Shown here: piece after piece, positions 42,239-54,308 of the stretch | Layout of the letters: each line of letters begins with the position of its first letter | How positions within the stretch are numbered: position 1 is the first letter of the stretch | From: Bacteroidales bacterium | GTDB taxonomy: Bacteria; Bacteroidota; Bacteroidia; Bacteroidales; UBA932 | Length of the DNA: 64,000 nt | Assembly (NCBI GenBank): GCA_017437125.1 | Contig: JAFSBV010000027.1 | Span: 1-64,000, forward strand | Direction of reading: 5' to 3' | Program-made: the position numbers and the translations under genes | The notes under the pieces: generated by a model | Seen by the model: only the letters and a program-made list of their open reading frames with translations | What the model was told of the DNA's origin: nothing | Databases searched by the model: none

Positions 42239-43209
42239 TATTCTTCTCCTGCTTCTTTTCTTCCACGTACTCTCCAAAGGAATGCAAGAGTCAGTCCGGA
42301 AATGATATGCCATACGCCCCACCATGCAGTGATGACGAGCATTCCTCCGTTGTTTGCCCATGCTCCTGTGTCCGGGAATATGTTAGGATTAAGAAGAAGT
42401 ATCAGACCGAGACCTGAATTCTGGATACCGGTCTCGATTGTGATCGTCCTTCTGTCCTTATACGGTAGCTTAAGTAAAGAACTTGTAGAGAAACCGATAC
42501 CTAATGCCAGGAGGTTATGAATAAGCACAATCAGGAAAATGTACTTGATGGCAGCCATGAAGACATCGAAGTTACCTTTGAAGATGATTATGACCATTGC
42601 GATGAATACAATGATCGAGAGATACTGCAAAGGCTTCTTGAGCAGTTTTGTGACCTTAGGAAGATACTGACCGCAAAGAATACCGAGTACGAGAGGAATA
42701 CCCATGATGATGAAGATACTCTGGAATATCTCTCCGAGAGGAATCTCGAGTTCCGGTAGTGAACCGATGCTGCGGTTGCCTGCGAAATTCAGATACATCT
42801 TACCCCAGAACGCGAAGTTCAGAGGCGTCGTGAATACACAGGCAGCAGTGTTGAATGCTGTAAGAGAAACGGACAGCTCCGAGTTACCTCTTGACAATGA
42901 TGTGATGAAATTGGAAATGTTTCCACCTGGGCAGCAGGCTACGAGAATCATTCCCAGTGCAATCATTGGAGAAATCTGATGTCCGAACAGCATGATAAGT
43001 ACAAGCGTCAGGGCAGGCAGAAGAATCAGCTGGCAGCAGATGCCTGTGATTATTGATTTCGGATTCTTTACTATGTCGATAAATGTTGCAGGCTTGATGC
43101 CGAGAGCAACACCGAACATTACGAATGCTAGAACGATATTGAGAAGAGTCGATCCTCCGTTCATGGTTACGTTCAGTGCGTCAAGATTGCGAATAACTTC
43201 TTCACTCAT
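42238..43209 (-). CDS. Bile acid:sodium symporter (SBF/BASS) family transporter
   Basis: A 323-residue inner-membrane protein with nine or ten helices. VALGIKPATF, ILVACCPGGNISNFITSLSRGN (the crossover region that binds sodium) and ETGIQNSGLGLIL are family blocks. Despite the name, bacterial members also carry pantoate, pyruvate or other organic anions, so bile acid transport is not established. First gene of the operon with the acyltransferase and the outer-membrane protein; promoter at 43238-43268. Confidence 0.9.
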   Translation of the reverse strand: MSEEVIRNLDALNVTMNGGSTLLNIVLAFVMFGVALGIKPATFIDIVKNPKSIITGICCQLILLPALTLVLIMLFGHQISPMIALGMILVACCPGGNISNFITSLSRGNSELSVSLTAFNTAACVFTTPLNFAFWGKMYLNFAGNRSIGSLPELEIPLGEIFQSIFIIMGIPLVLGILCGQYLPKVTKLLKKPLQYLSIIVFIAMVIIIFKGNFDVFMAAIKYIFLIVLIHNLLALGIGFSTSSLLKLPYKDRRTITIETGIQNSGLGLILLLNPNIFPDTGAWANNGGMLVITAWWGVWHIISGLTLAFLWRVRGRKEAGEE

Positions 43210-43237
43210 TATAATAGGGTTTAGTGTTTCAATTAGG

Positions 43238-43268
43238 CAAAGTTAGCATTTTTATTCTATTGGCCAAG
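43238..43268 (-). promoter_or_regulatory. Promoter of the SBF transporter operon
   Basis: Minus strand: CTTG, 19 bases, TAACTTTG (-7 at 43245-43238). The -7 is exact and the -33 has one mismatch. The start codon is about 30 bases downstream. Confidence 0.6.
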
Positions 43269-43365
43269 CATATTATTTAATAGCCTATCAAATAAGTGGT
43301 GAAATGCTTTCTGATGTTGCGGTTTCCTTATTTTTTATTTATTTTTGTGAAATAGTGTTTCGTTT

Positions 43366-44208
43366 ATGCCTTATGTCGTTTTGATAATCTTTCTGGCTAT
43401 AGCCTTCGCCCTTCAGTTGCTGACGGGTAACATACCTATATCCTTTCTTTCTTTTCCTCTGAATCTGGTTCTGGCACTCATATGGGCTGGATCGGTATAT
43501 ATCCTGTGGAAGACTCGAAGGAAATCCGGTTTTGTCGGATTCATGCTTTCCAAAGCCGGCACGATCAGCTCCATCTTACTGTTTCTGACTTTCAGTCTTG
43601 TCATAGGTCTGACAGGAAAGAGAAATCTTGTAAATACGTGGGTATTTGCTGCTGTCTTGCTGTATTTCCAGACAGTCCTGCTTTTCGTCATATTGAGAGG
43701 ATGTTGTCAGAGCTTTCCGGACGGAAAGGGAAAGATAAGATGGCGTTTCCTTCTGAATCATGCAGGTCTTCTTCTTGCTGTGTCTTCTGCCTTCTGGGGC
43801 GCTTCTGATTCCGACACCTTGTATGTCCGTGCCATAAAGAATCATCCGGTAAAAGAGGCTATACGTAATGATGGAACAGGAACATGGCTACCTTATGACC
43901 TGGAACTCAAGGACTTCCGTATGGAGGAATATGACAATGGTGTGCCATCAATGTTTGAAGCAGATATCGCCATTGACGGTCAGTCCGTCACCTTACGTGT
44001 CAATGAACCTTATTCCGTTTCTTTCGGATCAGACATATATCTGAACGGATATGACGTAGCTTCCGGTGCGGATTCTTCATATTGTATCCTGCAGATTGTC
44101 CGCGAACCTTGGAAATATGCTGCAGTAGCCGGTATTCTGATGATGCTTGCAGGGGCAATGCTTCTTTTCATAAACGGACCTGAAAGACGAAAAACAGAGG
44201 ATGAATGA
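43366..44208 (+). CDS. ResB-like cytochrome c biogenesis protein
   Basis: A 280-residue membrane protein with four N-terminal helices, the fourth being LLNHAGLLLAVSSAFWGASD (about 128-147), a soluble outer domain (about 150-245) and a final helix (about 250-270). The layout matches ResB/CcsB, which works with CcsA to deliver haem to apocytochromes c. The conserved His in helix 4 is His130. Its end overlaps the ccsA start by 8 bases, and the haem-protein gene follows, so the three form one operon. Confidence 0.75.
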   Translation: MPYVVLIIFLAIAFALQLLTGNIPISFLSFPLNLVLALIWAGSVYILWKTRRKSGFVGFMLSKAGTISSILLFLTFSLVIGLTGKRNLVNTWVFAAVLLYFQTVLLFVILRGCCQSFPDGKGKIRWRFLLNHAGLLLAVSSAFWGASDSDTLYVRAIKNHPVKEAIRNDGTGTWLPYDLELKDFRMEEYDNGVPSMFEADIAIDGQSVTLRVNEPYSVSFGSDIYLNGYDVASGADSSYCILQIVREPWKYAAVAGILMMLAGAMLLFINGPERRKTEDE

Positions 44209-45022
44209 TATGATTACATGGAATGCTTTCATATGGTTCGGCGTATCAGCCGTACTTTTTTCTGCAGCCGGTGCTGTGGTTTCATTCTTTGTGAATGATG
44301 ACAGACATGTCGTCTCCGGCAGGAACCGTATCTACCGGACTGCTGCGGTTGTATTGTCTTCTTCAGCCTTGCTTGTCCTTTCTGCCTTCATAGCGGGTTT
44401 ATGGCTGAGTCTTGAAAGACCGCCGTTAAGGACGATGGGGGAGACACGTCTCTGGTATTCGTTCTTTGCTCTTTCAGCAGGTCTATTTACATATCTGCGA
44501 TGGCGATACCGCTGGATCCTTTCGTTTTCGACGGTCCTCGCCACAGTATTCATTATGATCAACATATTCAGGCCGGAGATACACGACCAGACATTGATGC
44601 CGGCTCTCCAGAGTCCCTGGTTCATCCCTCATGTGACTGTATATATGTTTTCATATTCATTCCTCGGATGTGCCTTTCTTCTGGCTGTAGCAGGGCTTAT
44701 ATCGTCCAAGACGGATATTCTTTCTGCTGCTGATACGCTTGTTTATATAGGTATGGCTTTCCTGACTTTCGGAATGTTGTCAGGAGCATTATGGGCAAAA
44801 GAAGCCTGGGGACATTATTGGAGCTGGGATCCGAAGGAGACATGGGCTTTGGCGACCTGGCTCAGCTATATGCTGTATATCCATATGCGTCTGCTTGGAA
44901 AAGGGTCGCGCAGGACTTTATGCCTGCTGCTGATATTCTGCTTCGCATGTCTTCAGATGTGCTGGTGGGGAGTGAACCTTCTTCCTGCAGCCCAGGACAG
45001 TGTACACGTTTACAACAGATAA
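44201..45022 (+). CDS. ccsA: Cytochrome c assembly protein, CcsA family
   Basis: A 273-residue membrane protein of the haem-handling family. The tryptophan-rich WWD motif is WGHYWSWDPKETWALATWL (about 204-222), which holds haem near the outer face. About eight helices surround it, and His residues in HVTVYMFSYSF and near the end are candidate haem ligands. With the ResB-like protein it forms a system II haem ligation complex. It precedes a tri-haem peroxidase by 9 bases, its probable client. Confidence 0.9.
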   Translation: MNDMITWNAFIWFGVSAVLFSAAGAVVSFFVNDDRHVVSGRNRIYRTAAVVLSSSALLVLSAFIAGLWLSLERPPLRTMGETRLWYSFFALSAGLFTYLRWRYRWILSFSTVLATVFIMINIFRPEIHDQTLMPALQSPWFIPHVTVYMFSYSFLGCAFLLAVAGLISSKTDILSAADTLVYIGMAFLTFGMLSGALWAKEAWGHYWSWDPKETWALATWLSYMLYIHMRLLGKGSRRTLCLLLIFCFACLQMCWWGVNLLPAAQDSVHVYNR

Positions 45023-45031
45023 CCGATTTAT

Positions 45032-46450
45032 ATGCTTATGAAGAAAACAATGAGATTGTGTGTGGCTGTGCTGCTGGTGGCAGCTGCCGCATTGTTGGTG
45101 GTCTATAGGGCTGTCAACCGTGTTCCTTCTGCTGATCTGCCTCAGTATGAGCAGGTTTACAGAATCTTTGAGGATGGAGGATGTCTCAGCTGCCATTCTG
45201 CCGATCCTGAGCTTCCTTTCTACACGAAGCTGCCAGTTGCCGGCAAGATCGTTATGAAGGATGTAGATTCCGGATATCGTGCATATGATATCAGACCTTT
45301 CATGGATGCTTTGAAGGTCAATGGAGAGGTGTCGGAAGTCGATCTTGCAAAGATCGAAAAGGTCGTGCTTGATGACAGGATGCCTATGCCTAAGTATTAT
45401 CTCGTACATTGGGGAAGCTCCCTTACAGCAGCAAAGAGAGATATAGTTCTCGACTGGATCCGCAATGAGCGCATCGTCATGCATTCGGATGCTCTTCCAG
45501 AGAACCGTGCTGCAGAACCTGTAAGACCTATAGACCAGACTGTAGAAGTCGATGAGGCCAAGGCTGAACTTGGTTTCGCACTCTTCCACGATCCTCGTCT
45601 TTCTGTTGACAATACTGTTTCATGTGCTACCTGTCATGCATTGGAGACAGCTGGAGTTGACAACCATCAGTATTCTCATGGCGTGGATGACCAGCTTGGA
45701 GGCGTAAATGCTCCGACAGTATATAATGCAGTATATAATTTCGTCCAGTTCTGGGATGGACGTGCCAAGACCCTGGCAGATCAGGCTGCCGGTCCGCCGC
45801 TCAATCCTGTTGAAATGGCTTCTCCATCATTTGACGACATCATAGCGAAGCTTGAGGCTGACAAGTCCTTTGCAAAAGCATTCAAGGCTGTTTATCCGGA
45901 AGGCATCACAGAGGCTACTATCACTGATGCTATAGAAGAATTCGAAAGGACTCTGATCACTCCGAATTCCCGTTTTGACAAGTGGCTTCGCGGTGACGAT
46001 TCTGCAATTACCGCCGATGAACTTGAAGGATATGAACTTTTCAAGAAGTATGACTGCGCAACCTGCCATGTAGGCAAGAATCTTGGCGGACAGTCATATG
46101 AACTTATGGGACTCCGCAGGCATTATTTCGCTGACCGTGGCATGGAACTTACAGTAGAAGACAACGGCCGATATAAGGAGACTCAGCATGAGCGCGACCG
46201 TCACCGTTTCAAAGTGCCTGGACTTCGCAATGTGGAGCATACATGGCCATATTATCATGACGGAACCCGTGAAACTCTGGAAGATGCTGTACGCGATATG
46301 GGCAGATATCAGAGCGGTGTCGAACTTGCAGATGCTGAAGTGAACAAGATCACGGCATTCCTCAAGACCCTTACCGGTGAATATCAGGGCAAGCTTCTTA
46401 CCAATGATACTTCACGCGATGTGATACATGATCACGATCATGAGCATTAA
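45032..46450 (+). CDS. Tri-haem cytochrome c peroxidase
   Basis: A 472-residue membrane-anchored periplasmic enzyme reducing hydrogen peroxide with electrons from the quinol or cytochrome pool. One helix (about 9-25) anchors it. Three haem-binding CxxCH sites are present: CLSCH at 51-55 in an extra N-terminal domain, CATCH at 198-202 and CATCH at 342-346. The classical di-haem peroxidase covers about 175-455, with NPVEM (Met262) and FWDGRAKTL. The N-terminal site makes it a tri-haem type in which the first haem likely feeds electrons. It ends HDHDHEH, a metal-binding-like tail. ATG at 45038 is an alternative start. Confidence 0.9.
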   Translation: MLMKKTMRLCVAVLLVAAAALLVVYRAVNRVPSADLPQYEQVYRIFEDGGCLSCHSADPELPFYTKLPVAGKIVMKDVDSGYRAYDIRPFMDALKVNGEVSEVDLAKIEKVVLDDRMPMPKYYLVHWGSSLTAAKRDIVLDWIRNERIVMHSDALPENRAAEPVRPIDQTVEVDEAKAELGFALFHDPRLSVDNTVSCATCHALETAGVDNHQYSHGVDDQLGGVNAPTVYNAVYNFVQFWDGRAKTLADQAAGPPLNPVEMASPSFDDIIAKLEADKSFAKAFKAVYPEGITEATITDAIEEFERTLITPNSRFDKWLRGDDSAITADELEGYELFKKYDCATCHVGKNLGGQSYELMGLRRHYFADRGMELTVEDNGRYKETQHERDRHRFKVPGLRNVEHTWPYYHDGTRETLEDAVRDMGRYQSGVELADAEVNKITAFLKTLTGEYQGKLLTNDTSRDVIHDHDHEH

Positions 46451-46454
46451 AAGC

Positions 46455-46488
46455 AGAATCCCGGATCAATCCGGGATTCTCTTTTTTT
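46455..46488. terminator. Bidirectional terminator between the peroxidase and yicC genes
   Basis: AGAATCCCGGAT (46455-46466) pairs perfectly with ATCCGGGATTCT (46469-46480). T7 follows on the plus strand, and CTTTTAA on the minus strand. It touches the last bases of the convergent yicC gene. Confidence 0.88.
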
Positions 46489-47374
46489 ATAATATGTTAA
46501 GACTCTGTTCCTTGATCTTCTCCAGCTCGTCCTTCATCTTAACGACGATTTTCTGGATTTCGGTGTGATTGGCCTTGGAGCCTGTTGTGTTGATCTCTCG
46601 TCCCATTTCCTGAGCTATGAAACCGAGTTTCTTGCCAGGATTAGGCTCGTTGGCCAATGTTTCGAGGAAATATCTGCAATGCTGGCGCAGACGCACCTTT
46701 TCTTCGTTGATGTCAAGCTTCTCGATGTAGAAGATCATCTCCTGCTCAAGACGGCTCTGGTCAGGTTCTGCCTTCAGTTCTGCAAATCTGGACAAAATTT
46801 TTTCTCTGATGGCATCAGTTCGTTCTGTTTCGAACTGCTCGATCTGCCTTGAAAATTCCATGATGTTCTCTACCTTCTCAGTAACGTCCTTGCATAGCAC
46901 CTCACCCTCCTGGGAACGGAAGGCGTTGATGTTTGCAAGTGCCTGATCTATGCAGGCCTCCACAACAGGCCAGTTTTCATCTGTAATGACGTCCTGCTTT
47001 TTGGCATCCATTACCTCAGGCATTCTCAAAATCAGAGACAGAAGGTCATTGGGATTCTGAGACTGCAGACTGTGTGCACCGATCGAGCCGGCAAGATCGT
47101 TTATCTGCTGATAATACTCCATGGCCAGTTCCATGTTTATCTTCTTCGCACTGTCAGCTGCATTTGGTTCATATGTCACGAAGAAATCAATGTTTCCGCG
47201 CGTCAGCTCTGCTGCAATCTTCTGACGGACAGTCATTTCCTTGTCCTTGGGAAGCATGGACGTCTTGATACTTATGTCTGCGGTCTTTCCGTTCAATGAA
47301 CGTACTTCCACCGTGATCTTTCCTGTTTCAAGCAAGGCTTCAGCCTTGCCATATCCTGTCATTGACTTTATCAT
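46487..47374 (-). CDS. yicC: YicC/YloC family endoribonuclease
   Basis: A 295-residue cytoplasmic RNase of the YicC family, which cleaves some small RNAs. Family blocks are MIKSMTGYGKAE at the start, VEVRSLNGKTADI, and the C-terminal GKKLGFIAQEMGREINTTGSKAN, with the acidic residues that bind metal. Length is normal. A -7 box TATTTTTG lies at 47408-47401. Confidence 0.93.
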   Translation of the reverse strand: MIKSMTGYGKAEALLETGKITVEVRSLNGKTADISIKTSMLPKDKEMTVRQKIAAELTRGNIDFFVTYEPNAADSAKKINMELAMEYYQQINDLAGSIGAHSLQSQNPNDLLSLILRMPEVMDAKKQDVITDENWPVVEACIDQALANINAFRSQEGEVLCKDVTEKVENIMEFSRQIEQFETERTDAIREKILSRFAELKAEPDQSRLEQEMIFYIEKLDINEEKVRLRQHCRYFLETLANEPNPGKKLGFIAQEMGREINTTGSKANHTEIQKIVVKMKDELEKIKEQSLNIL

Positions 47375-47400
47375 GGTATTAGGTTATCTGTTTGGAACCG

Positions 47401-47408
47401 CAAAAATA
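47401..47408 (-). promoter_or_regulatory. -7 promoter box of yicC
   Basis: Minus strand TATTTTTG, an exact -7, 26 bases before the ATG. No clear -33 TTTG at 19-21 bases. Confidence 0.4.
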
Positions 47409-47449
47409 CTTCTTTTTCTGTAAAAACATCCTCTTGCGGTACTAAAGTT

Positions 47450-50557
<3,108 letters not shown>

Positions 50558-50631
50558 TTATAAATTTCACATAAGCGTAGGTAAATATAGCGAAAAAAAC
50601 CGTATATTCGCGGAATATTTGCTAATTCAAT

Positions 50632-52302
50632 ATGGAAGAGATAAACAAAGATGTTGTTGAGACCAGAAATCTCAACTTTCTGGAGGAGATCATAGAGGCT
50701 GATCTCGCAAGCGGCAAGTGTGAATCTGTGATGACACGTTTCCCGCCTGAACCGAACGGATACCTTCACATCGGACATGCGAAGAGTATCTGCATCAATT
50801 TCGGACTCGCAAAGAAATATGGCGGAAAGACCAATCTCCGCTTCGACGATACAAATCCTGTAAAGGAGGACACCGAGTACGTTGACTCGATAAAGGAGGA
50901 TATCAAATGGCTTGGCTTTGAGTGGGAGAACGAGAGATATGCATCCGACTACTTCGATCAGCTCTATGAATGGGCAGAGGAACTTATCAAGAAGGGTCTT
51001 GCATATGTCGATGACCAGACCCAGGAAGAAATCCGTGCTGGTCGTGGTACTGTTCAGGTGCCGGGAACTGAGAGCCCTTACCGCAACAGAAGCGTAGAGG
51101 AAAATCTCCAGCTTTTCCGTGACATGAAGGCAGGTAAGTATGCAGACGGTGAGAAGGTTCTTCGTGCAAAGATCGATATGGCTCATCCGAACATGCTTTT
51201 CCGTGACCCTCTCCTGTATCGTATCATCCATGCTCATCATCATCGTACAGGTGACAAGTGGTGCATCTATCCGATGTATGACTATGCTCACGGACAGTCT
51301 GACTCTATAGAGAACATCACACACTCTATCTGTACCCTTGAGTTCGATGTACACCGTCCTCTCTATGACTGGTTCATCGAGAAGCTCGGCATCTTTCCAT
51401 CGCATCAGTATGAGTTCGCAAGACTCAACCTTACATACACAGTTATGTCAAAGCGCAAGCTCCTTGAGCTCGTGAAGAACAACTTCGTAAGCGGATGGGA
51501 TGACCCTCGTATGCCTACCATCTGCGGTATCCGTCGTCGTGGATATACTCCTGAATCAATGCGTATGTTCGCTGAGAAGGTGGGTGTTGCAAAGCGCGAG
51601 CAGCTTATAGACCTCCAGCTGATGGAGTGGTGCGTACGTCAGGATCTGAATGAGCGCTCTAACCGTTATATGGTAGTTCAGGATCCGGTAAAGGTTACAA
51701 TCACCAACTGGGAACCTGGCAAGGTAGAGTGGTTCGATGCTCCTCTCAATCCGGCTGATCCAGAAGGACCTTCACGCAAGGTACCATTCACCGGAGAGGT
51801 TTACATCGAGAGAAACGACTTCATGGAGGAACCTCCTAAGAAATATTTCCGTCTCAAGCCGGACGGAGAGGTTCGTCTCAAATATACCTATATCATCAAG
51901 TGCCAGGAGGTCATCAAGGATGCAGAGGGCAATATCGTAGAGATCAAGTGTACATACGATCCTACTTCAAAGCCGGGAGCTGGCGAGTGGCGTTCTGTAA
52001 AGGGTACAATCCATTGGGTTTCAACCGAGCATGCTAAGGAAGTCGAGCTCAGACTTTATGACAAGCTCTTCACTGAGGCGCAGATGGGTCAGATTCCTGA
52101 GGGCGAGGACTACAAGAACTACCTCAATCCTGAGTCTCTCGTTATCGGAAAAGGATATGCTGAGCCAGCCCTTCTCGAGGACAACTCTGGCATAGCGGTA
52201 CAGTTCGAGCGTGTCGGCTACTTCTTCAAGGATCCGGACAGCACTCCTGAAAAGTTCGTATTCAACAAGACAACAGCACTTAAGGACAGTTTCAAGTTCT
52301 AG
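50632..52302 (+). CDS. glnS: Glutaminyl-tRNA synthetase
   Basis: A 556-residue class I synthetase charging tRNA-Gln. The HIGH motif is in RFPPEPNGYLHIGHAKSI, the KMSKS-type loop is TVMSKRKLLEL, and DWRREGYPP-like tRNA contacts appear as FVSGWDDPRMPTICGIRRRG. The C-terminal beta-barrel anticodon domains cover about 345-550. Presence of GlnRS means this organism need not use the GatCAB route for Gln. A long hairpin follows the stop. Confidence 0.97.
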   Translation: MEEINKDVVETRNLNFLEEIIEADLASGKCESVMTRFPPEPNGYLHIGHAKSICINFGLAKKYGGKTNLRFDDTNPVKEDTEYVDSIKEDIKWLGFEWENERYASDYFDQLYEWAEELIKKGLAYVDDQTQEEIRAGRGTVQVPGTESPYRNRSVEENLQLFRDMKAGKYADGEKVLRAKIDMAHPNMLFRDPLLYRIIHAHHHRTGDKWCIYPMYDYAHGQSDSIENITHSICTLEFDVHRPLYDWFIEKLGIFPSHQYEFARLNLTYTVMSKRKLLELVKNNFVSGWDDPRMPTICGIRRRGYTPESMRMFAEKVGVAKREQLIDLQLMEWCVRQDLNERSNRYMVVQDPVKVTITNWEPGKVEWFDAPLNPADPEGPSRKVPFTGEVYIERNDFMEEPPKKYFRLKPDGEVRLKYTYIIKCQEVIKDAEGNIVEIKCTYDPTSKPGAGEWRSVKGTIHWVSTEHAKEVELRLYDKLFTEAQMGQIPEGEDYKNYLNPESLVIGKGYAEPALLEDNSGIAVQFERVGYFFKDPDSTPEKFVFNKTTALKDSFKF

Positions 52303-52316
52303 AGTTTTCTAATACA

Positions 52317-52382
52317 CCGACAGCCCTTCATCAACCGAAGCAGTAGAATAGGGAAATGCTTCGCTGGATGAAGGGCTGTCGG
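52317..52382 (+). terminator. Long hairpin after glnS
   Basis: A perfect 16-base stem (52317-52332 with 52367-52382) plus an inner 6-base stem (GAAGCA at 52337-52342, TGCTTC at 52357-52362). There is no T run on either side, so it may be a processing or mRNA-stability element rather than a simple terminator. Confidence 0.55.
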
Positions 52383-52419
52383 TATATAATGATAAAGATA
52401 CGGAAAACGGAAGATAGTG

Positions 52420-52450
52420 TTTGGATAATTGAAATTTATGACTATATTTG
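52420..52450 (+). promoter_or_regulatory. Promoter of the winged-helix/PAS gene pair
   Basis: TTTG at 52420-52423, exactly 19 bases, then TATATTTG at 52443-52450. This is a full match to the Bacteroidota consensus and lies 32 bases before the ATG at 52482, ruling out the frame open from 52356. Confidence 0.8.
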
Positions 52451-52481
52451 CATTAGATTAGAATTTTTAAAAATAAGGAAT

Positions 52482-52658
52482 ATGGAAAGAGAACTTGTAT
52501 TGAAGGTTATGAAAGAGGCTGGAAAGCCTATTGCAGCTGGTGAGGTGGCTACACTCTCTGGTCTTGACAGAAAGGTCGTTGACAAGGTGTTTGCCGAGCT
52601 TAAGAAAGAAGGTGCCATCGTGTCACCTGTAAGATGCAAATGGACTCCAGCAGAATAA
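52482..52658 (+). CDS. Tiny winged-helix DNA-binding-like protein
   Basis: A 58-residue protein that is a single helix-turn-helix unit: helix VLKVMKEAGKP, turn, helix AGEVATLSGLD, and recognition helix RKVVDKVFAELKKEGAIV followed by a short wing (SPVRCKWTPAE). This resembles the MarR/ArsR core without dimerisation arms, so it may need a partner. It ends 1 base before a PAS-domain gene and shares its promoter. Function is unknown; a two-protein sensor is suggested by context. Confidence 0.75.
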   Translation: MERELVLKVMKEAGKPIAAGEVATLSGLDRKVVDKVFAELKKEGAIVSPVRCKWTPAE

Positions 52659-52659
52659 T

Positions 52660-52989
52660 ATGATACCGGATTGGGCAAAAGAAATGAATTGTGCCGTCAC
52701 TGTCTGTGACAATGACGGCATAATTCTATATATGAACGACAAGGCAAAGGAAACATTTGCCAGACATGGCGACCTGATAGGGAAGAGCCTTATCCCATGC
52801 CACAACGAGCGTTCAAGAGCTATTATAGCTGATCTGCTGGCCTCTGGTGGCTCAAATTCCTATACCATAGAAAAGAATGGTGTGAGGAAGATGATATATC
52901 AGACAGCATGGAAGGAAAACGGTAAAGTTGCTGGGCTTGTCGAGATATCCATGGTCATTCCTGAGGATATGCCTCATTATGTAAGGTGA
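52660..52989 (+). CDS. Stand-alone PAS-domain protein
   Basis: A 109-residue protein that is one PAS domain: CAVTVCDNDGIILYMNDKAK, then FARHGDLIGKSLIPCHNERS, and the closing strands RKMIYQTAWKENGKVAGLVEIS. The IGKSLIPCH motif resembles PAS domains of DUF438-type proteins, where His/Cys may bind a cofactor. No kinase or output domain is attached; the 58-residue helix-turn-helix protein encoded just upstream is a possible output partner. Convergent with the GH5 gene, 5 bases apart. Confidence 0.8.
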   Translation: MIPDWAKEMNCAVTVCDNDGIILYMNDKAKETFARHGDLIGKSLIPCHNERSRAIIADLLASGGSNSYTIEKNGVRKMIYQTAWKENGKVAGLVEISMVIPEDMPHYVR

Positions 52990-52994
52990 GCCCT

Positions 52995-53999
52995 CTATTC
53001 TGCGGATTTTCTTTGAAGATAGTCTTTGAAGAAACGTCCTTGAGTCGTAGGTGTGAAATCCCAATCCTCGATAAGGGTTGGTGACCAAGTCGTGTCAAAG
53101 CACCAGACAGTGAAAGAGATACCTTTCTTTTCGAAATATTCCGTTATATGATGACCATAGACGTCTGTTGAGATGACAGGAATATGTGCTCCGAGTTCGT
53201 TCTCGAGGCAGAATCCGATTTCTGTGCATATTACAGGATATGTGTCTGCGACGAAGCCGAAGTCAGCTTCCCACTGTTCTTCCCATGGCTGGCTTCGCTT
53301 CATCGGATATGGATGAGATACGTATGCGACATTCTGACGGTCTATCGGAGCTGATGCCACAGGAGTGAGATCATATGCCCAGTTGAATCCGGCGCAGAGG
53401 CATACGGCGTTAGGATTATATACGCGGATCGTATCGATGATCTGCTCCTGTATTCCTTTCCATTCCTCCCATGTGCATTCGCCTGTATCCTCACCTGTTA
53501 CTGTAGGCTCGTTGAAGATTTCATACAATGCTACAGTCGGCTCGTCATTATAACGCTGGGCAACCATCCTCCAGAATCTGAATGTCTCATCAAGGTCTGT
53601 ATCATACATAGGATTTGTATATTTCGCATCCTTCAGATTGCCGATCGAATGCCAGTCCATAATTACATACAGGCCATGTTTCTTTGCCCATTCAATGCCT
53701 TGATCCATAGCATTGAAGGTTTCTTCCCATCCCATTCTGTTCAGGTTAGTCGGATGTACCGCAAATCTGACAACATTTGCTCCCCAGTCAGCTGCCTCTG
53801 TAAAATATCTTTCATTCCATTGACCTTCGCTGACCAGCTTTACCGGATCCGAAAAGCAAAGACCTCTGAATATCAGTTCATTACCCTGCGGATCAATGAA
53901 CTTGTTGCCTTTGACCCTTACCCATTCTGATGAGGAATCCGAAGCACAGGCTGTCATCAGCACAGCCAGTATGCTGATGATGAAGATGTTGGTTTTCAT
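52995..53999 (-). CDS. GH5 endoglycanase, lipoprotein
   Basis: A 334-residue surface or periplasmic lipoprotein (Cys18 in LMTACAS). The barrel has acid/base Glu164 in ALYEIFNEPTV and nucleophile Glu260 in PVICTEIGFC. RGLCFSDPVKLV and ANVVRFAVHPTNLN are typical GH5 blocks. Substrate may be cellulose, mannan or related beta-glycan; the subfamily cannot be fixed. An ATG two codons upstream (54005) is an alternative start. Confidence 0.88.
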   Translation of the reverse strand: MKTNIFIISILAVLMTACASDSSSEWVRVKGNKFIDPQGNELIFRGLCFSDPVKLVSEGQWNERYFTEAADWGANVVRFAVHPTNLNRMGWEETFNAMDQGIEWAKKHGLYVIMDWHSIGNLKDAKYTNPMYDTDLDETFRFWRMVAQRYNDEPTVALYEIFNEPTVTGEDTGECTWEEWKGIQEQIIDTIRVYNPNAVCLCAGFNWAYDLTPVASAPIDRQNVAYVSHPYPMKRSQPWEEQWEADFGFVADTYPVICTEIGFCLENELGAHIPVISTDVYGHHITEYFEKKGISFTVWCFDTTWSPTLIEDWDFTPTTQGRFFKDYLQRKSAE

Positions 54000-54005
54000 A
54001 GTCAT

Positions 54006-54308
54006 GTAGTATAAATGTTATTAATGATCATATCATTTCCAGACGCAAATGTAATAATGATTATCTGTAAAACAATATGTCCCACCAGAAAACGGGTTTC
54101 ATTCCTAAATGGCTCTATATCTTTGCGTTAAAGAATCGCAACAAACGTAATCTCCCGCTATTGCTTCACCTCAGTTCGGAATCACTGATTTGTATATTAT
54201 ACTATCTATGATAATTGCTTATATGGGTTAATGTTGCTCACGTCTTAACCTATCATAAAATATAGAAAAAGTGAGGTTTTTGCATATTATATGATAGGTT
54301 GAGCAAGA
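54006..54308. other. AT-rich intergenic region at the left edge of a decayed island
   Basis: No gene is seen. AACCTATCATA (about 54249) and TATGATAGGTT (about 54291) form an inverted repeat around an AT-rich stretch. Base composition drops against the flanking genes. Confidence 0.5.
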
